64,000 nt of DNA from Gluconacetobacter diazotrophicus PA1 5. GTDB taxonomy: Bacteria > Pseudomonadota > Alphaproteobacteria > Acetobacterales > Acetobacteraceae. The position numbers and the translations under genes were made by a program. Shown here one piece after another: positions 25,931-34,039 of this stretch (the stretch's first letter is position 1; every line of letters begins with the position of its first letter). The notes under the pieces are model-generated. The model saw only the letters and a program-made list of their open reading frames with translations. It was not told the DNA's origin and did not search any database. Location: the NCBI RefSeq assembly GCF_000067045.1, contig NC_010125.1:212001-276000 (forward strand), in the 5' to 3' direction.

Positions 25931-26025
25931 ACGCGCGCCGGATCGCGGAAAGCGGCCGACCGGCGGGGACGGGCGTGTCCATGGTGGAACGACTTCCGCG
26001 CTGCACGGTCGGCCTGTCCGCAGCA

Positions 26026-27072
26026 TCAATATGAACATGGATCGGAAAAGCACAATGCGCTACGCGATTGTAGGATTCGGTAGGTGTTTTGTCCCGGGAT
26101 TTGGTGGTGCGGATTATGTATGAACCGTGATGGTTCTTTTTCCCACTGCTGACAAATGAATTCATATGGAGTGAGGCCGCGCAGGGTCTTGAGCCTGCGG
26201 GCGAAATTGTAGGCGGTAACGAAGTCGGCGAGGTGTTGACGCAACTGGTCATGTGTTTCGTAGTAGAAGCGCTTGACGGTGGCGTCCTTGATCGTGCGGT
26301 TCATCCTCTCGACCTGGCCATTCGTCCAGGGATGTCGCGGCTTTGTCAGTCGATGCTCGATATCGAGATCAGCACAGGCCAGTTCAAAAGAGTGGCACCG
26401 GAACAGGACACCATCCGCCCGCATGGCCTTGATGTCTTCGGGTGTCCATCCATTGCCGGCCGGATCGGTAAAATGCGTGCCGTTATCGGTCAGCACGGTA
26501 TGGATGCGGTAGGGAACCGCAGCGGCCAGAGCACGCAGGAAGTCACCGGCAACGCGACGTGTCGCTTTCTCGTGCAATTGGACAAAAGCGAATTTCGAGG
26601 TCCGGTCGATCGCCACCAGAAGATAAAGGCGCCCCATTTCAGTGCGGACTTCAGCAATGTCGATGTGAAAATAGCCGATCGGACAACTCTTGAACTTCGA
26701 CCGTTTCGGTTTGTCGCCTTCGGTCTCGGGCAGGCGGCTGATCCCATGGCGCTGAAAACAACGGTGCAGGGAAGATCGCGTCAGATGCGGGATCGTCGCC
26801 TGAAGCGCATAAAGGCAATCATCAAGAGGCAGCAGGGTATGGCGACGGAAGGCCACAACGATCGCTTCTTCTTCGGTCGACAGGATGGTTGAGGATGCGA
26901 CCTTCGGACCGGTGCGTCGATCCGACGTATCGGTCCGCCCCTTCCATTTGGCGACCGTCTTCGGGTTGATCCCGTAGCGTTTCGCCAGAACCCTCAGGCT
27001 CTCTTGACTATGTTGTATCGCTCGACGGACTGCCGCTGTCGTCGTGGCGCTTCCGTGGTGAACCTGGCCCAT
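26026..27072 (-). CDS. IS481-family transposase
   Basis: 348 residues from the ATG at 27072 (GGAAGGA six bases upstream); a GTG at 27087 would add five. The N-terminal helix-turn-helix is LRVLAKRYGINPKTVAKWKG, and the DDE catalytic core is visible as HIDIAEV, LTDNGTHF and GQVERMNRT with conserved PRHPWTN. The reading frame has no stop inside the element: it crosses the left inverted repeat (HHQIPGQN) and ends 59 bases into host DNA at 26026, adding 19 residues that are not part of the IS. This may depend on the insertion site. Confidence 0.93.
   Translation of the reverse strand: MGQVHHGSATTTAAVRRAIQHSQESLRVLAKRYGINPKTVAKWKGRTDTSDRRTGPKVASSTILSTEEEAIVVAFRRHTLLPLDDCLYALQATIPHLTRSSLHRCFQRHGISRLPETEGDKPKRSKFKSCPIGYFHIDIAEVRTEMGRLYLLVAIDRTSKFAFVQLHEKATRRVAGDFLRALAAAVPYRIHTVLTDNGTHFTDPAGNGWTPEDIKAMRADGVLFRCHSFELACADLDIEHRLTKPRHPWTNGQVERMNRTIKDATVKRFYYETHDQLRQHLADFVTAYNFARRLKTLRGLTPYEFICQQWEKEPSRFIHNPHHQIPGQNTYRILQSRSALCFSDPCSY
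26080..26084. repeat. Target-site duplication, left copy (GTAGG)
   Basis: GTAGG directly before the left inverted repeat matches GTAGG at 27130-27134. A six-base reading (GGTAGG against CGTAGG) would carry one mismatch. Confidence 0.7.
26085..26110 (+). repeat. IS481 left terminal inverted repeat
   Basis: Begins TGTTTTGTCCCGGGATTTGG and continues TGGTGC. It is also read as the C-terminal HHQIPGQN codons of the transposase on the other strand. Confidence 0.9.
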
Positions 27073-27102
27073 AGCGCATCCTTCCACTCATGTGAAAATA
27101 AT

Positions 27103-27128
27103 GCACCACCAAATCCCGGGACCAAACA
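27103..27128 (-). repeat. IS481 right terminal inverted repeat
   Basis: On the minus strand it reads TGTTTGGTCCCGGGATTTGG then TGGTGC, matching the left end at 25 of 26 positions. It lies 31 bases upstream of the transposase ATG. Confidence 0.9.
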
Positions 27129-27129
27129 C

Positions 27130-27134
27130 GTAGG
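27130..27134. repeat. Target-site duplication, right copy (GTAGG)
   Basis: Matches the left copy at 26080-26084; the broken gene's reading frame resumes at 27135 with ATA GGC CAG. Confidence 0.7.
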
Positions 27135-27715
27135 ATAGGCCAGGCCCTTGCCCACGCCTTCGCCCGCAGGAACATCGACGTGACCGTCGCGAGCCGTCGG
27201 CCGCCCGAAGCATTGGCGCCGCAGGCCCGGGCAATCGGTCCCACGGTCGTCGCCAGGTCGCTGCGGGATGCGCTCGAAGCCGACATGATCATCCTGGCCG
27301 TCCCGTTCGAGCAGCACCCCGAGGTCGCGAGGGCCCTGCCGGACTGGAAAGGCAAGACGGTCATCGACGCGATGAACTCGCTGGCTCCCCTCGAGGAGAT
27401 GGATGGCCTCCTGTCCTCCGCCTTCGCCGCGAAGGCGTTCGCCGGCGCCAGGTTCGTGAAAGCGTTCAATCATCTGATTGCCGCCACCCTGGCGACCGAT
27501 CCGGTCGTCGAGGGCGGCCACCGGGTCGTCTTTCTATCGAGCGACGACGCGGACGCGACCGCTCCCGTGGCGGCCCTGGCCAGACAACTCGGGTTCGCAC
27601 CCGTCACTCTGGGAAAACTTTATGAAGGTGGCGCGCTGGTGCATGCACGCGGCCGCGTTTGGGGACCGCTCATTTTCCAGGATGTGTTCAAGACGGCGCA
27701 GTAATCGATCTGCGA

Positions 27716-28903
27716 TCATTGCTCAGGCGAGAAACGCAGCCAGAGCCATCCCGCCAGGGCGGAGAGGACCGAGCCGGCGAAGATTCCCATCTTGGCAGGG
27801 ATTACAAGACCAGAGTCGGGAAATGACAGGTTCGCGATAAACAGGCTGATCGTAAATCCGATGCCGCACAGGAGCGAAAGGCCAAACACCTTTCCCATCG
27901 ACGTTTCTGCCGGAAGCGTGGCGATCCTCAGCCGGGTCGAAAGCAGTGTCGCGCTGAAGACGCCGACAGGTTTGCCGATGAGCAGTCCCGACATGATCCC
28001 CAATGGAACAGCGTCCACCATCATGTCGGGATGGATACCCCTGAGTGAGACACCCACGTTCATGAAGCCGAAAAGCGGCAGAATTACCCATGTGACGACA
28101 GGTGTCAGTGCGGATGCCGCTCTGTCGAGAGGTGTCGCCTGTCCGACGTTCCGTCCCAGGGCCGTTGCGGGCAGGCACAGACCGGTTATGACCCCGGCAA
28201 GGGTCGGATGCAGGCCGGACCCCAGAAGAGCGATCCACAGCAGGATGCAGCCGGTGGCGTAACCCCACACTGTCCTGATTCCGATCCTGTTTGCCCCGAT
28301 CAGCGCCGCCGTGACAACCACGGCCGCCGCCAGTGCCGGCCAGTACAGGGCATTCCCGTAAAACACGGCGATGACGACGATGCCCAGCACATCATCGAAG
28401 ATCGCGAGCGCCATCAGCCAGGCCCTGGCTCCGGCCGAGACATGCCGACCAAGAGCCAGAATGATCGGCAACGTGAACGCTGCATCGGTCGCGACGGGGA
28501 TGGCCCAGCCGCGCGTCGCTTCCGGATGTCCGCATGTCACCAGCAGGTATGTCAGGGCCGGTACGATCATTCCGCCCAGCGCGCCGATCAGCGGAAGGGC
28601 GACGCGCCGTGGTGACGAGAGGTGGCCCGTGACGATTTCGGTCTTGATTTCGAGAATGACCACCAGGAAAAACAGGGTCATGAACCCGTCGGAGACCCAT
28701 GCGTCGATCGTGTCCGGTCCCCGTTTCCCAAGGACGGAAAGCGTCAGGGGCGTTGTCGTAAGGGCGGTATAACCCGCCGCCCACGGCGAGTTTGCCAGGA
28801 CAAAGCCTGCAAGGGACGCGAGCAGCAGGACGCATGCCCCACCGGAGGGAGAGCCCAGGAAACGTCGGAGAGAGGCAACGCGCGCAGCAACTGATTCAGC
28901 CAT
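27716..28903 (-). CDS. nhaA: NhaA-type Na+/H+ antiporter
   Basis: 395 residues with eleven to twelve hydrophobic segments. The diagnostic segments are present: FFLVVILEIKTEIVTG, ATDAAFTLPIILALG (Asp equivalent to E. coli Asp133) and LAIFDDVLGIVVIAVFY with the Asp-Asp pair equivalent to Asp163/Asp164 that carries the ion. The C-terminal half contains FALFGFMNVGV-like LPLFGFMNVGVSLRG and LLCGIGFTISLFIANLSF. It exports sodium in exchange for protons in the inner membrane, useful in an acid- or salt-exposed cell. Its stop is 12 bases from the convergent IS-broken oxidoreductase gene. Confidence 0.95.
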   Translation of the reverse strand: MAESVAARVASLRRFLGSPSGGACVLLLASLAGFVLANSPWAAGYTALTTTPLTLSVLGKRGPDTIDAWVSDGFMTLFFLVVILEIKTEIVTGHLSSPRRVALPLIGALGGMIVPALTYLLVTCGHPEATRGWAIPVATDAAFTLPIILALGRHVSAGARAWLMALAIFDDVLGIVVIAVFYGNALYWPALAAAVVVTAALIGANRIGIRTVWGYATGCILLWIALLGSGLHPTLAGVITGLCLPATALGRNVGQATPLDRAASALTPVVTWVILPLFGFMNVGVSLRGIHPDMMVDAVPLGIMSGLLIGKPVGVFSATLLSTRLRIATLPAETSMGKVFGLSLLCGIGFTISLFIANLSFPDSGLVIPAKMGIFAGSVLSALAGWLWLRFSPEQ

Positions 28904-29013
28904 TCATCTCTGTTGAATGATTCAGGTCGGCCATACAAGCCGACAGCCCTGCGCCTGCCTTCCTGACGACGGCCTTCCTGAACGCAGGAAGCGGAAGCCG
29001 GGGCTTGTCCCGC

Positions 29014-29214
29014 CTATCGCCGGACCAGCCAGAAGATCAGGGAAAGAACCGCGCTGATCACGATGCAGGTCGCGATCGGCGCGTAGAAGGTGAAATTCGG
29101 CCTCTGGATCACGATGTCGCCCGGCAGCCGCCCGAGCGGCAGCCGTGACAGGACAGGCCACAGCAGGCCGGCGAGCACCAGGACAATACCAAGGGTGATC
29201 AGGGGTCTGGACAT
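29014..29214 (-). CDS. DUF2905-type small membrane protein
   Basis: 66 residues: a first membrane helix (LITLGIVLVLAGLLWPVL, about 5-22), a short loop LPLGRLPGDIVIQRPNFTFY that is the hallmark of DUF2905, and a second helix (PIATCIVISAVLSLIFWLV). Two-helix inner membrane protein of unknown function. GGAG lies four bases before the ATG. It follows the small gene at 29282 on the same strand and precedes nhaA by 110 bases, which hold no gene. Confidence 0.8.
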   Translation of the reverse strand: MSRPLITLGIVLVLAGLLWPVLSRLPLGRLPGDIVIQRPNFTFYAPIATCIVISAVLSLIFWLVRR

Positions 29215-29281
29215 ACCGCTCCGTCAGCGCTGGGCGAGAGCGGCGGCGGAGGGCTCATGATGCGTGGTCATGCTCGCGCTC

Positions 29282-29521
29282 CTATATCCGCTCCAGAATC
29301 TGGCGGGCGAGTGCTGCGATGTCGGATTTCTCCATCCCCTCGGGATTGTGCCGCGCCTTCTTCGCGATCTCGCGTTCCTGCTCCGAGGCATGTTCGCCGC
29401 CCTTGAGCACGAAATCCGCCAGTTCCGTCACCTCGGCCTTCGTCAGCAGCTTGGGCTCCTTGACCGCCCGTTCGGCGAGGGCGTGCAAGCTGCTGGTTTC
29501 ATGGGGAAGCCTGTCGGTCAT
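29282..29521 (-). CDS. Small hypothetical protein
   Basis: 79 residues, charged and helix-rich (HALAERAVKEPKLLTKAEVT, then ELADFVLKGGEHASEQEREI), no Cys, no membrane segment, no signal. I do not recognise the family. A GGACGGAAT precedes the ATG, and codon use matches the neighbours, so it is probably a real gene, perhaps cotranscribed with the DUF2905 gene 67 bases downstream. Confidence 0.6.
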   Translation of the reverse strand: MTDRLPHETSSLHALAERAVKEPKLLTKAEVTELADFVLKGGEHASEQEREIAKKARHNPEGMEKSDIAALARQILERI

Positions 29522-29652
29522 GTCGATTCCGTCCTGTTCCGGTCATGGATTTCCAGTTTCAGACATGGGGGCGCGGGCACGCGGATTACAGGGCCGCGAA
29601 CGCGGGGCAGCGATGCGCGCAGGCCGGCCAGTGGCATCGCCATTGCCCATGC

Positions 29653-30081
29653 TCAGATCGGCGTCGCCCCGCCTGGCGTTGTATCGGGAGTGCCGGCGCC
29701 ATCCGCCTCGGCCGCGTCTTCCGGCAGCCGCGAGCCCAGCAGGGCGCGGGGTTGACCCAGCCAGATGCCATCGCGGAGATGGTCGCGGCGTGGGAACCGG
29801 GTGTTCGGATGGATCAGGATGCTCAGGTCCTGGTGATTGAGCATCAGCCATGGCACCAGCGTCGCGAACAGCGCCGTGTCGAAGGCGATCTGATACATCG
29901 GCAGCGTGTGCGGGCCGATCGGTACCTCATGCCAGCGCCCCAGCCGCACGGCGAAGCGGTCGGCGATGGCGGCGCGCAGGTGCTCGGCGGCCGCGCGCCC
30001 GTCCGGGCCGTCGAAATAGACATGGGCATGATAGCTGCCGATCGTCCCGATCTGCCGGATCGGCTCGGGCACCGGCGTCAT
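29653..30081 (-). CDS. DOPA 4,5-dioxygenase-like protein
   Basis: 142 residues. The segments [20 protein letters not shown] and [13 protein letters not shown], then [19 protein letters not shown] with several His residues, match the DOPA-dioxygenase (DODA) family, small metal-dependent aromatic ring-opening enzymes. The start at 30081 is taken because it overlaps the previous stop as ATGA and has GGAAAG upstream; an ATG at 30093 is possible. The C-terminal 25 residues are low-complexity ([17 protein letters not shown]). Bacterial members are poorly characterised. Confidence 0.78.
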   Translation of the reverse strand: MTPVPEPIRQIGTIGSYHAHVYFDGPDGRAAAEHLRAAIADRFAVRLGRWHEVPIGPHTLPMYQIAFDTALFATLVPWLMLNHQDLSILIHPNTRFPRRDHLRDGIWLGQPRALLGSRLPEDAAEADGAGTPDTTPGGATPI

Positions 30082-30530
30082 CGGGCTTTCCATTGCGCGG
30101 TGCGTTCGGACCGTGCCGCGGACAGCGCCCGCCTTACGCCCGCCGCGTCCAGATCAGCGGCATAGACCGGCGTGCCAGGCTGCTGCCGCCAGGATTCGTC
30201 CAGGCCGCCGGCCTCGATCGCCGCGATCCTGCCGTCCCGCTGTTGCGGGTAATAATTCCCGGTATCGATGACCGGCACCGCGCGGGGCACGTTCGTGAAC
30301 AGGTCGTGCGGCAGATCCGGGATATTCTTCTCCGGGATCGTCACCACGATCGCGTCGACGCCCGTCACCGCCTGGCGCGGCGTCACGGCGGTCGCCCCGG
30401 TTTCCGCCGCCAGGTCGCGCAACGTTTCCGGGCCCCGGGAATTGGCGACCAGAACGGTATGGCCCAGCGCCGTCAGGCGCCGGGTCAGTGCGCCGCCAAT
30501 GTGGCCGGCGCCGATAATGCCGATCTTCAT
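30078..30530 (-). pseudogene. F420-reductase-like oxidoreductase with an internal in-frame deletion
   Basis: 150 residues. It starts with an intact Rossmann motif (MKIGIIGAGHIGGALTRRL) and continues normally to DTGNYYPQQRDGRIAAIEAG, then jumps directly to [20 protein letters not shown], which in relatives is the C-terminal end. About 60 residues of the middle, including the expected V-K-A-F-N region, are absent, while the family is about 200-220 residues. The frame is open, so a short protein may be made, but catalysis is doubtful. The same family is represented by the IS-split gene at 26055-27704. It is coupled by ATGA to the DODA-like gene. Confidence 0.6.
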
Positions 30531-30558
30531 GTGCGTCCCCGTTGGCTGATCGTCTGCC

Positions 30559-31227
30559 CTATGGAGTTATGAACGCGTCACGGGTGGGACAAGGGACCGT
30601 GTCCTGTCGCGTGGGCCAGGCCTGCATGCCGATCCGTGCGATGTCCAGCAGTCTGTCCCGCGACGCACCGTCGCGCGCCTGCACCGCCATCCCGCGTGCC
30701 AGCGAACTGAAGAAGGCCGCCAGCCCCGCGGCATCCGTATCCGCCGGCATGTCGCCATCCGCCACGCCCTGGCGCAGGCGGTCGGCCATCGCGGCCTCGG
30801 ACAGCGCGCGCTGGCGGGCCATCAGGTCGCGCAGGCGGGCCTGGCCGGGCGCGCACTGGGTACCGGACACCGAGATCATGCACCCCGCCGGCAGGTCCTC
30901 GCGCGTGAACTCGGTCGCTGCCGCTTCCATCAGGTGCCGGAAAACGGTCCGCGTGTCGGCGTCCTGTTGCAGGATGTCCAGGAACCACGCGCGCGAGGCG
31001 GTCAGGTACGCCTCGGTCGCCTCCTGGTACAACTGCTCCTTGCTGCCGAAGGCGTTGTAGAAACTCGACGGGCTGATCCCCATCGCCGCCGTCAGTTCGT
31101 CGAAGCTGGTGCCTTCATAGCCACGATCCCAGAACAGGCGCATGGCCGCGCACAGGGCCTGGTCCCGGTCGAAGGATTGCGGCCGGCCGCGGCCACGCCG
31201 TTCACCGTCGATTTTTTTTGGTGTCAT
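30559..31227 (-). CDS. TetR-family transcriptional regulator
   Basis: 222 residues from the ATG at 31227. The N-terminal HTH is at about 15-60: FDRDQALCAAMRLFWDRGYE followed by MGISPSSFYNAFGSKEQLYQ. The pattern RGRPQSFDRDQAL...S-S-F-Y-N-A-F-G-S-K is typical of regulators paired with SDR/reductase genes. A perfect inverted repeat 50 bases upstream of its start and 78 bases before the divergent SDR is the likely operator. It probably represses itself and the SDR-OYE unit until an electrophile or aldehyde is present. Confidence 0.92.
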   Translation of the reverse strand: MTPKKIDGERRGRGRPQSFDRDQALCAAMRLFWDRGYEGTSFDELTAAMGISPSSFYNAFGSKEQLYQEATEAYLTASRAWFLDILQQDADTRTVFRHLMEAAATEFTREDLPAGCMISVSGTQCAPGQARLRDLMARQRALSEAAMADRLRQGVADGDMPADTDAAGLAAFFSSLARGMAVQARDGASRDRLLDIARIGMQAWPTRQDTVPCPTRDAFITP

Positions 31228-31276
31228 CGCTCCATAAATCCTTGAACGCGGACTCGCGCCCCTCATATCCCGTATC

Positions 31277-31294
31277 TTGGAGCAGTCACTCCAA
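31277..31294. promoter_or_regulatory. Probable TetR operator TTGGAG-N6-CTCCAA
   Basis: Perfect six-base inverted repeat with a six-base spacer (TTGGAGCAGTCACTCCAA) in the 144-base region between the divergent TetR and SDR genes. Symmetry, size and place fit a TetR-family operator. Confidence 0.6.
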
Positions 31295-31371
31295 ATTGTA
31301 AGCCTTTCGTTTCCGCAATCCGGGCATGAGGAACGCGCGTCGTTCCCGCCCGAGCAGACAGGTCCAGCACC

Positions 31372-32118
31372 ATGAGCAAGCTTTCAGGAAAAGTCGCGAT
31401 CGTCACCGGCGCCTCCAAGGGGATCGGCGCGGGCATCGCCAAGGCGCTGGCGGCCGAAGGCGCCGCGGTCGTCGTCAATTATGCCTCCAGCAGGTCGGGG
31501 GCCGATACGGTCGTCGCGGCGATCACGGACGCGGGCGGCAAGGCCGTGGCGGTGCAGGGCGACGTCTCGCGCAAGGCCGACGCCCAGGGCCTGGTCGACG
31601 CCGCGATCGGCCAGTTCGGCCGTCTGGACATTCTGGTCAACAATTCCGGCGTCTATGAATTCGGCGCGATCGAGGAGATCACCGAGGAGCATTTCCACCG
31701 GCAGTTCAACGTCAACGTGCTGGGCACGCTGCTGACGACCCAGGCCGCGGTCGGCCATCTGGGCGCGGGCGGCAGCATCATCAATATCAGTTCGGTCGTC
31801 TCGCGCATCACCCCGCCCCATTCGGCGGTCTATACCGGGACCAAGGGCGCGATCGACGCCATCACCGGTTCGCTGGCGCGCGAACTGGGGCCGAGGCAGA
31901 TCCGGGTCAACGCCATCAATCCCGGCCTGGTCCAGACCGAAGGGACGCAGACCGCGAACGTCGTCGGCTCGGAGATGGAGCAGGCCATCATCGCGCAGAC
32001 GCCGCTGGGCCGCACCGGCCAGGTGCAGGATATCGCGCCGCTGGCGGTTTTCCTGGCGTCCGATGACGCACGGTGGCTGACCGGCGAAACGCTGATCGCC
32101 TCCGGCGGCCTGCGCTGA
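31372..32118 (+). CDS. Short-chain dehydrogenase/reductase
   Basis: 248 residues. Cofactor motif TGASKGIGAGIAKALAAEGA near 12, the basic N-Y-A-S-S-R-S after the second strand suggests NADPH, VNNSGV replaces the usual NNAG, catalytic Ser in INISSVVS, YTGTKGAID with Tyr and Lys, and the C-terminal LTGETLIASGGLR. It resembles 3-oxoacyl-ACP- or glucose-dehydrogenase-like reductases. It is divergent from TetR and followed 103 bases later by an ene reductase on the same strand, so both probably form a TetR-controlled detoxification unit. Confidence 0.9.
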   Translation: MSKLSGKVAIVTGASKGIGAGIAKALAAEGAAVVVNYASSRSGADTVVAAITDAGGKAVAVQGDVSRKADAQGLVDAAIGQFGRLDILVNNSGVYEFGAIEEITEEHFHRQFNVNVLGTLLTTQAAVGHLGAGGSIINISSVVSRITPPHSAVYTGTKGAIDAITGSLARELGPRQIRVNAINPGLVQTEGTQTANVVGSEMEQAIIAQTPLGRTGQVQDIAPLAVFLASDDARWLTGETLIASGGLR

Positions 32119-32221
32119 GTCGAGCTGAGCATCGCCCCGACAGGGGCGGGCGCCTGCTTGCAGCGCGGGAAGGGCAGGCGCATGCTTTTTCAGGATTTCA
32201 TATCTGGCCGGGAGATGACTA

Positions 32222-33286
32222 TTGGCTTCTCTGTTTACGCCCCTGCGGGTCGGTGACCTGACATTGCCCAACCGGGTCATCATGGCGCCGCTGACACGCC
32301 AGCGCGCCGGCGAGACGCATATCCCCAACGACCTGATGGCCACCTACTACGTCCAGCGGTCGCTGGCGGGCCTGATCCTGTCGGAAGCGACGCCGGTGTC
32401 CCCGCAGGGCATCGGCTATGCCGGGGTCCCGGGCATCTGGCTGCCCGAGCATGTCGAGGGCTGGAAGAAGGTCACGTCCGCCGTGCATGCGGTCGGGGGG
32501 CGCATCTTCCTCCAGCTCTGGCACGTGGGCCGGATTTCCGACCCCGTGTTCCTCGATGGCGACCTGCCCGTCGCGCCCAGCGCCATCGCGGCCAGGGGTC
32601 ATGTCAGCCAGCTCCGCCCCGAACGCCCTTACGTGACGCCCCGCGCGCTGGAAACGCACGAGATCCCCGGGATCGTCACGGCCTTCCGGCACGGGGCCGA
32701 ACTGGCGAAGGAAGCAAATTTCGATGGCGTCGAGATCCACGGCGCGAACGGCTATCTGCTCGACCAGTTCCTGCAGGATTCCACCAACCACCGCACGGAC
32801 CGGTACGGCGGCTCGATCGAGAACCGGGCGCGCCTGATGCTGGACGTGACCGACGCCGCCATCGACGTCTGGGGCCCGGGGCGCGTGGGCATGCATCTGG
32901 CACCCCGGTGCGACGCGCACGACATGGGTGACAGCAATCCGGCGGCCACTTTCGGCTATGTCGCGACCGAACTCGGGCGGCGCGGCATCGCCTTCATCTG
33001 CGCGCGCGAGGCCGAGGGGCCGGACAGCCTGGGCCCGCAACTGAAGAAGGCATTCGGTGGCGTCTATATCGCCAACGAGGCCTTCACCGGTGCATCCGCC
33101 GAGGCCGCCATCGAAGAGGGCCGGGCCGACGCGGTGGCCTTCGGGAAGACTTTCATCGCCAACCCCGACCTGCCCGAGCGACTGAAAATCGGTGCGGACC
33201 TGACGCCGCCCGATGCCTCCACGTTCTATGGCGAGGGCGCGCGGGGATATACGGACTATCCCACGCTGGGCGAATCCGGTGACTGA
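32222..33286 (+). CDS. Old yellow enzyme-type alkene reductase
   Basis: 354 residues from a TTG start at 32222; GGGAG lies about 7 bases upstream and translation gives ASLFTPLRVGDLTLPNRVIM, the normal N-terminus. The ATG at 32215 is in another frame. Family marks: MAPLTRQRA, QLWHVGRIS, GVEIHGANGYLLDQFLQD with the His/Asn substrate pair, NHRTDRYGGSIENR, and YGEGARGYTDYP at the end. OYE enzymes bind FMN and reduce activated C=C bonds with NADPH. Pairing with an SDR under a TetR regulator suggests reduction of alpha,beta-unsaturated carbonyls. Confidence 0.93.
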   Translation: MASLFTPLRVGDLTLPNRVIMAPLTRQRAGETHIPNDLMATYYVQRSLAGLILSEATPVSPQGIGYAGVPGIWLPEHVEGWKKVTSAVHAVGGRIFLQLWHVGRISDPVFLDGDLPVAPSAIAARGHVSQLRPERPYVTPRALETHEIPGIVTAFRHGAELAKEANFDGVEIHGANGYLLDQFLQDSTNHRTDRYGGSIENRARLMLDVTDAAIDVWGPGRVGMHLAPRCDAHDMGDSNPAATFGYVATELGRRGIAFICAREAEGPDSLGPQLKKAFGGVYIANEAFTGASAEAAIEEGRADAVAFGKTFIANPDLPERLKIGADLTPPDASTFYGEGARGYTDYPTLGESGD

Positions 33287-33311
33287 CAGCGGATCTTTCC
33301 GAGGGGACACC

Positions 33312-33576
33312 ATGAGCGCTCATCATGTCCTGATCGCCGGTGCCAGCGGCCCGGTCCGTCTGGGCGCAGGTCGCGGCCCGGCATGGCCTGGCCGAAGCCG
33401 ACCCCGACCGGCTCGCGCCGGGCGGCTTCGGCGACTTCATCTTTCATGTCGAGACGGACGCGATCTTCGACGTGACCAGGGCGCGGCAGGCGGGCTTCTC
33501 CGGCATGCACCGCCGGTCGGACGCGGTGCTGATCGCCCACCTGGACGCCATGCGCGCGCGCAGGCTTATTCCCTGA
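33312..33576 (+). pseudogene. Remnant of a PRISE-type SDR, internal deletion and frameshift
   Basis: The ATG at 33312 starts MSAHHVLIAGASG, the first strand and Gly-rich turn of an SDR. Directly after it the reading frame changes, and from 33340 the frame encodes SVWAQVAARHGLAEADPDRL and ends VTRARQAGFSGMHRRSDAVL...RARRLIP, typical of the far C-terminus. About 250 residues between are missing. The intact gene at 57370-58434 shows the same order of segments (GATGIVG at the start; VTDMSKSRRAGF and AERLIP at the end), so this is a dead relative. It follows the OYE gene by 25 bases. Confidence 0.7.
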
Positions 33577-33619
33577 TTGTTTCCCTGACTGTTCGGGCGG
33601 GCTGACGTCCGGCGCGCAG

Positions 33620-34039
33620 TCAGGAACAGCCCGTCGCGACCGCGCGGTCGATGGCGGTGACGAGGTCGATATCGTCGAAGGGTTTCTCGACGACGATCGC
33701 GGAAGGATGCAGGACCTGGTCCCGCAGGGAATCGCCGCTGACGAAGATATGGGGAATGAACCCGCCGCGAAGGATTTCCGCGACCGCCGCGATCCCGCTT
33801 CCTTCCCGCAGGCGCGCATCGACGATCATCAGGTCCGGCCGGTCGCCCGCGGCGGCGGCGATGGTGCCGGACTGGGTCATCTCCACGCCGATGACCGTAT
33901 GCCCCAGCCCGCTCAGCAGCTCGGCCATCAGCATCGCGATCAGCATCTCGTCTTCCACGATCAGGATGCGCAGCGCCTTCACGGCAAGGGACGGCCGCGC
34001 GGAACCCGAACGGCTGTTGGATGGACAGGCCGGGATCAT
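33620..34039 (-). CDS. Single-domain response regulator (CheY-like receiver)
   Basis: 139 residues from the ATG at 34039, preceded by GGAGC six bases upstream. The receiver runs from about 22: acidic pair in ILIVEDE, phospho-acceptor Asp74 in IVDARLREGSG, Ser in FVSGDS and Lys in VVEKPF. There is no output domain. Such proteins work in phosphorelays or bind partners. No kinase gene is adjacent; a similar receiver at 54589 sits next to a GAF histidine kinase. It is convergent with the PRISE remnant. Confidence 0.85.
   Translation of the reverse strand: MIPACPSNSRSGSARPSLAVKALRILIVEDEMLIAMLMAELLSGLGHTVIGVEMTQSGTIAAAAGDRPDLMIVDARLREGSGIAAVAEILRGGFIPHIFVSGDSLRDQVLHPSAIVVEKPFDDIDLVTAIDRAVATGCS

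Larger units (their letters stand above)
26085..27129 (-). mobile_element. IS481-family insertion sequence, 1045 bases
   Basis: Bounded by near-perfect 26-base inverted repeats (26085-26110 and 27103-27128) with GTAGG on both sides and one transposase gene on the minus strand. One extra C (27129) lies between the right repeat and the duplication, so the length is 1044 or 1045. The repeats differ at one position (TGTTTT against TGTTTG), and the transposase core is intact, so the insertion looks recent and possibly still mobile. Confidence 0.9.
26055..27704 (+). pseudogene. F420-reductase-like NAD(P)-binding oxidoreductase gene, split by the IS481 element
   Basis: The left part (26055-26084) encodes MRYAIVGFGR and the right part from 27135 encodes IGQALAHAFARRNIDVTVAS and on to the stop at 27702-27704. 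Removing the element plus one copy of the five-base target duplication restores the Rossmann motif G-F-G-R-I-G-Q in frame and gives a protein of about 199 residues, the normal size. The family is the NADPH-dependent F420 reductase-like group; further marks are IILAVPFEQ, DAMNSL and VKAFNHL. The gene follows the SDR at 25196 by 124 bases. The downstream part could be translated from the GTG at 27180 but would lack the cofactor loop. Confidence 0.85.
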
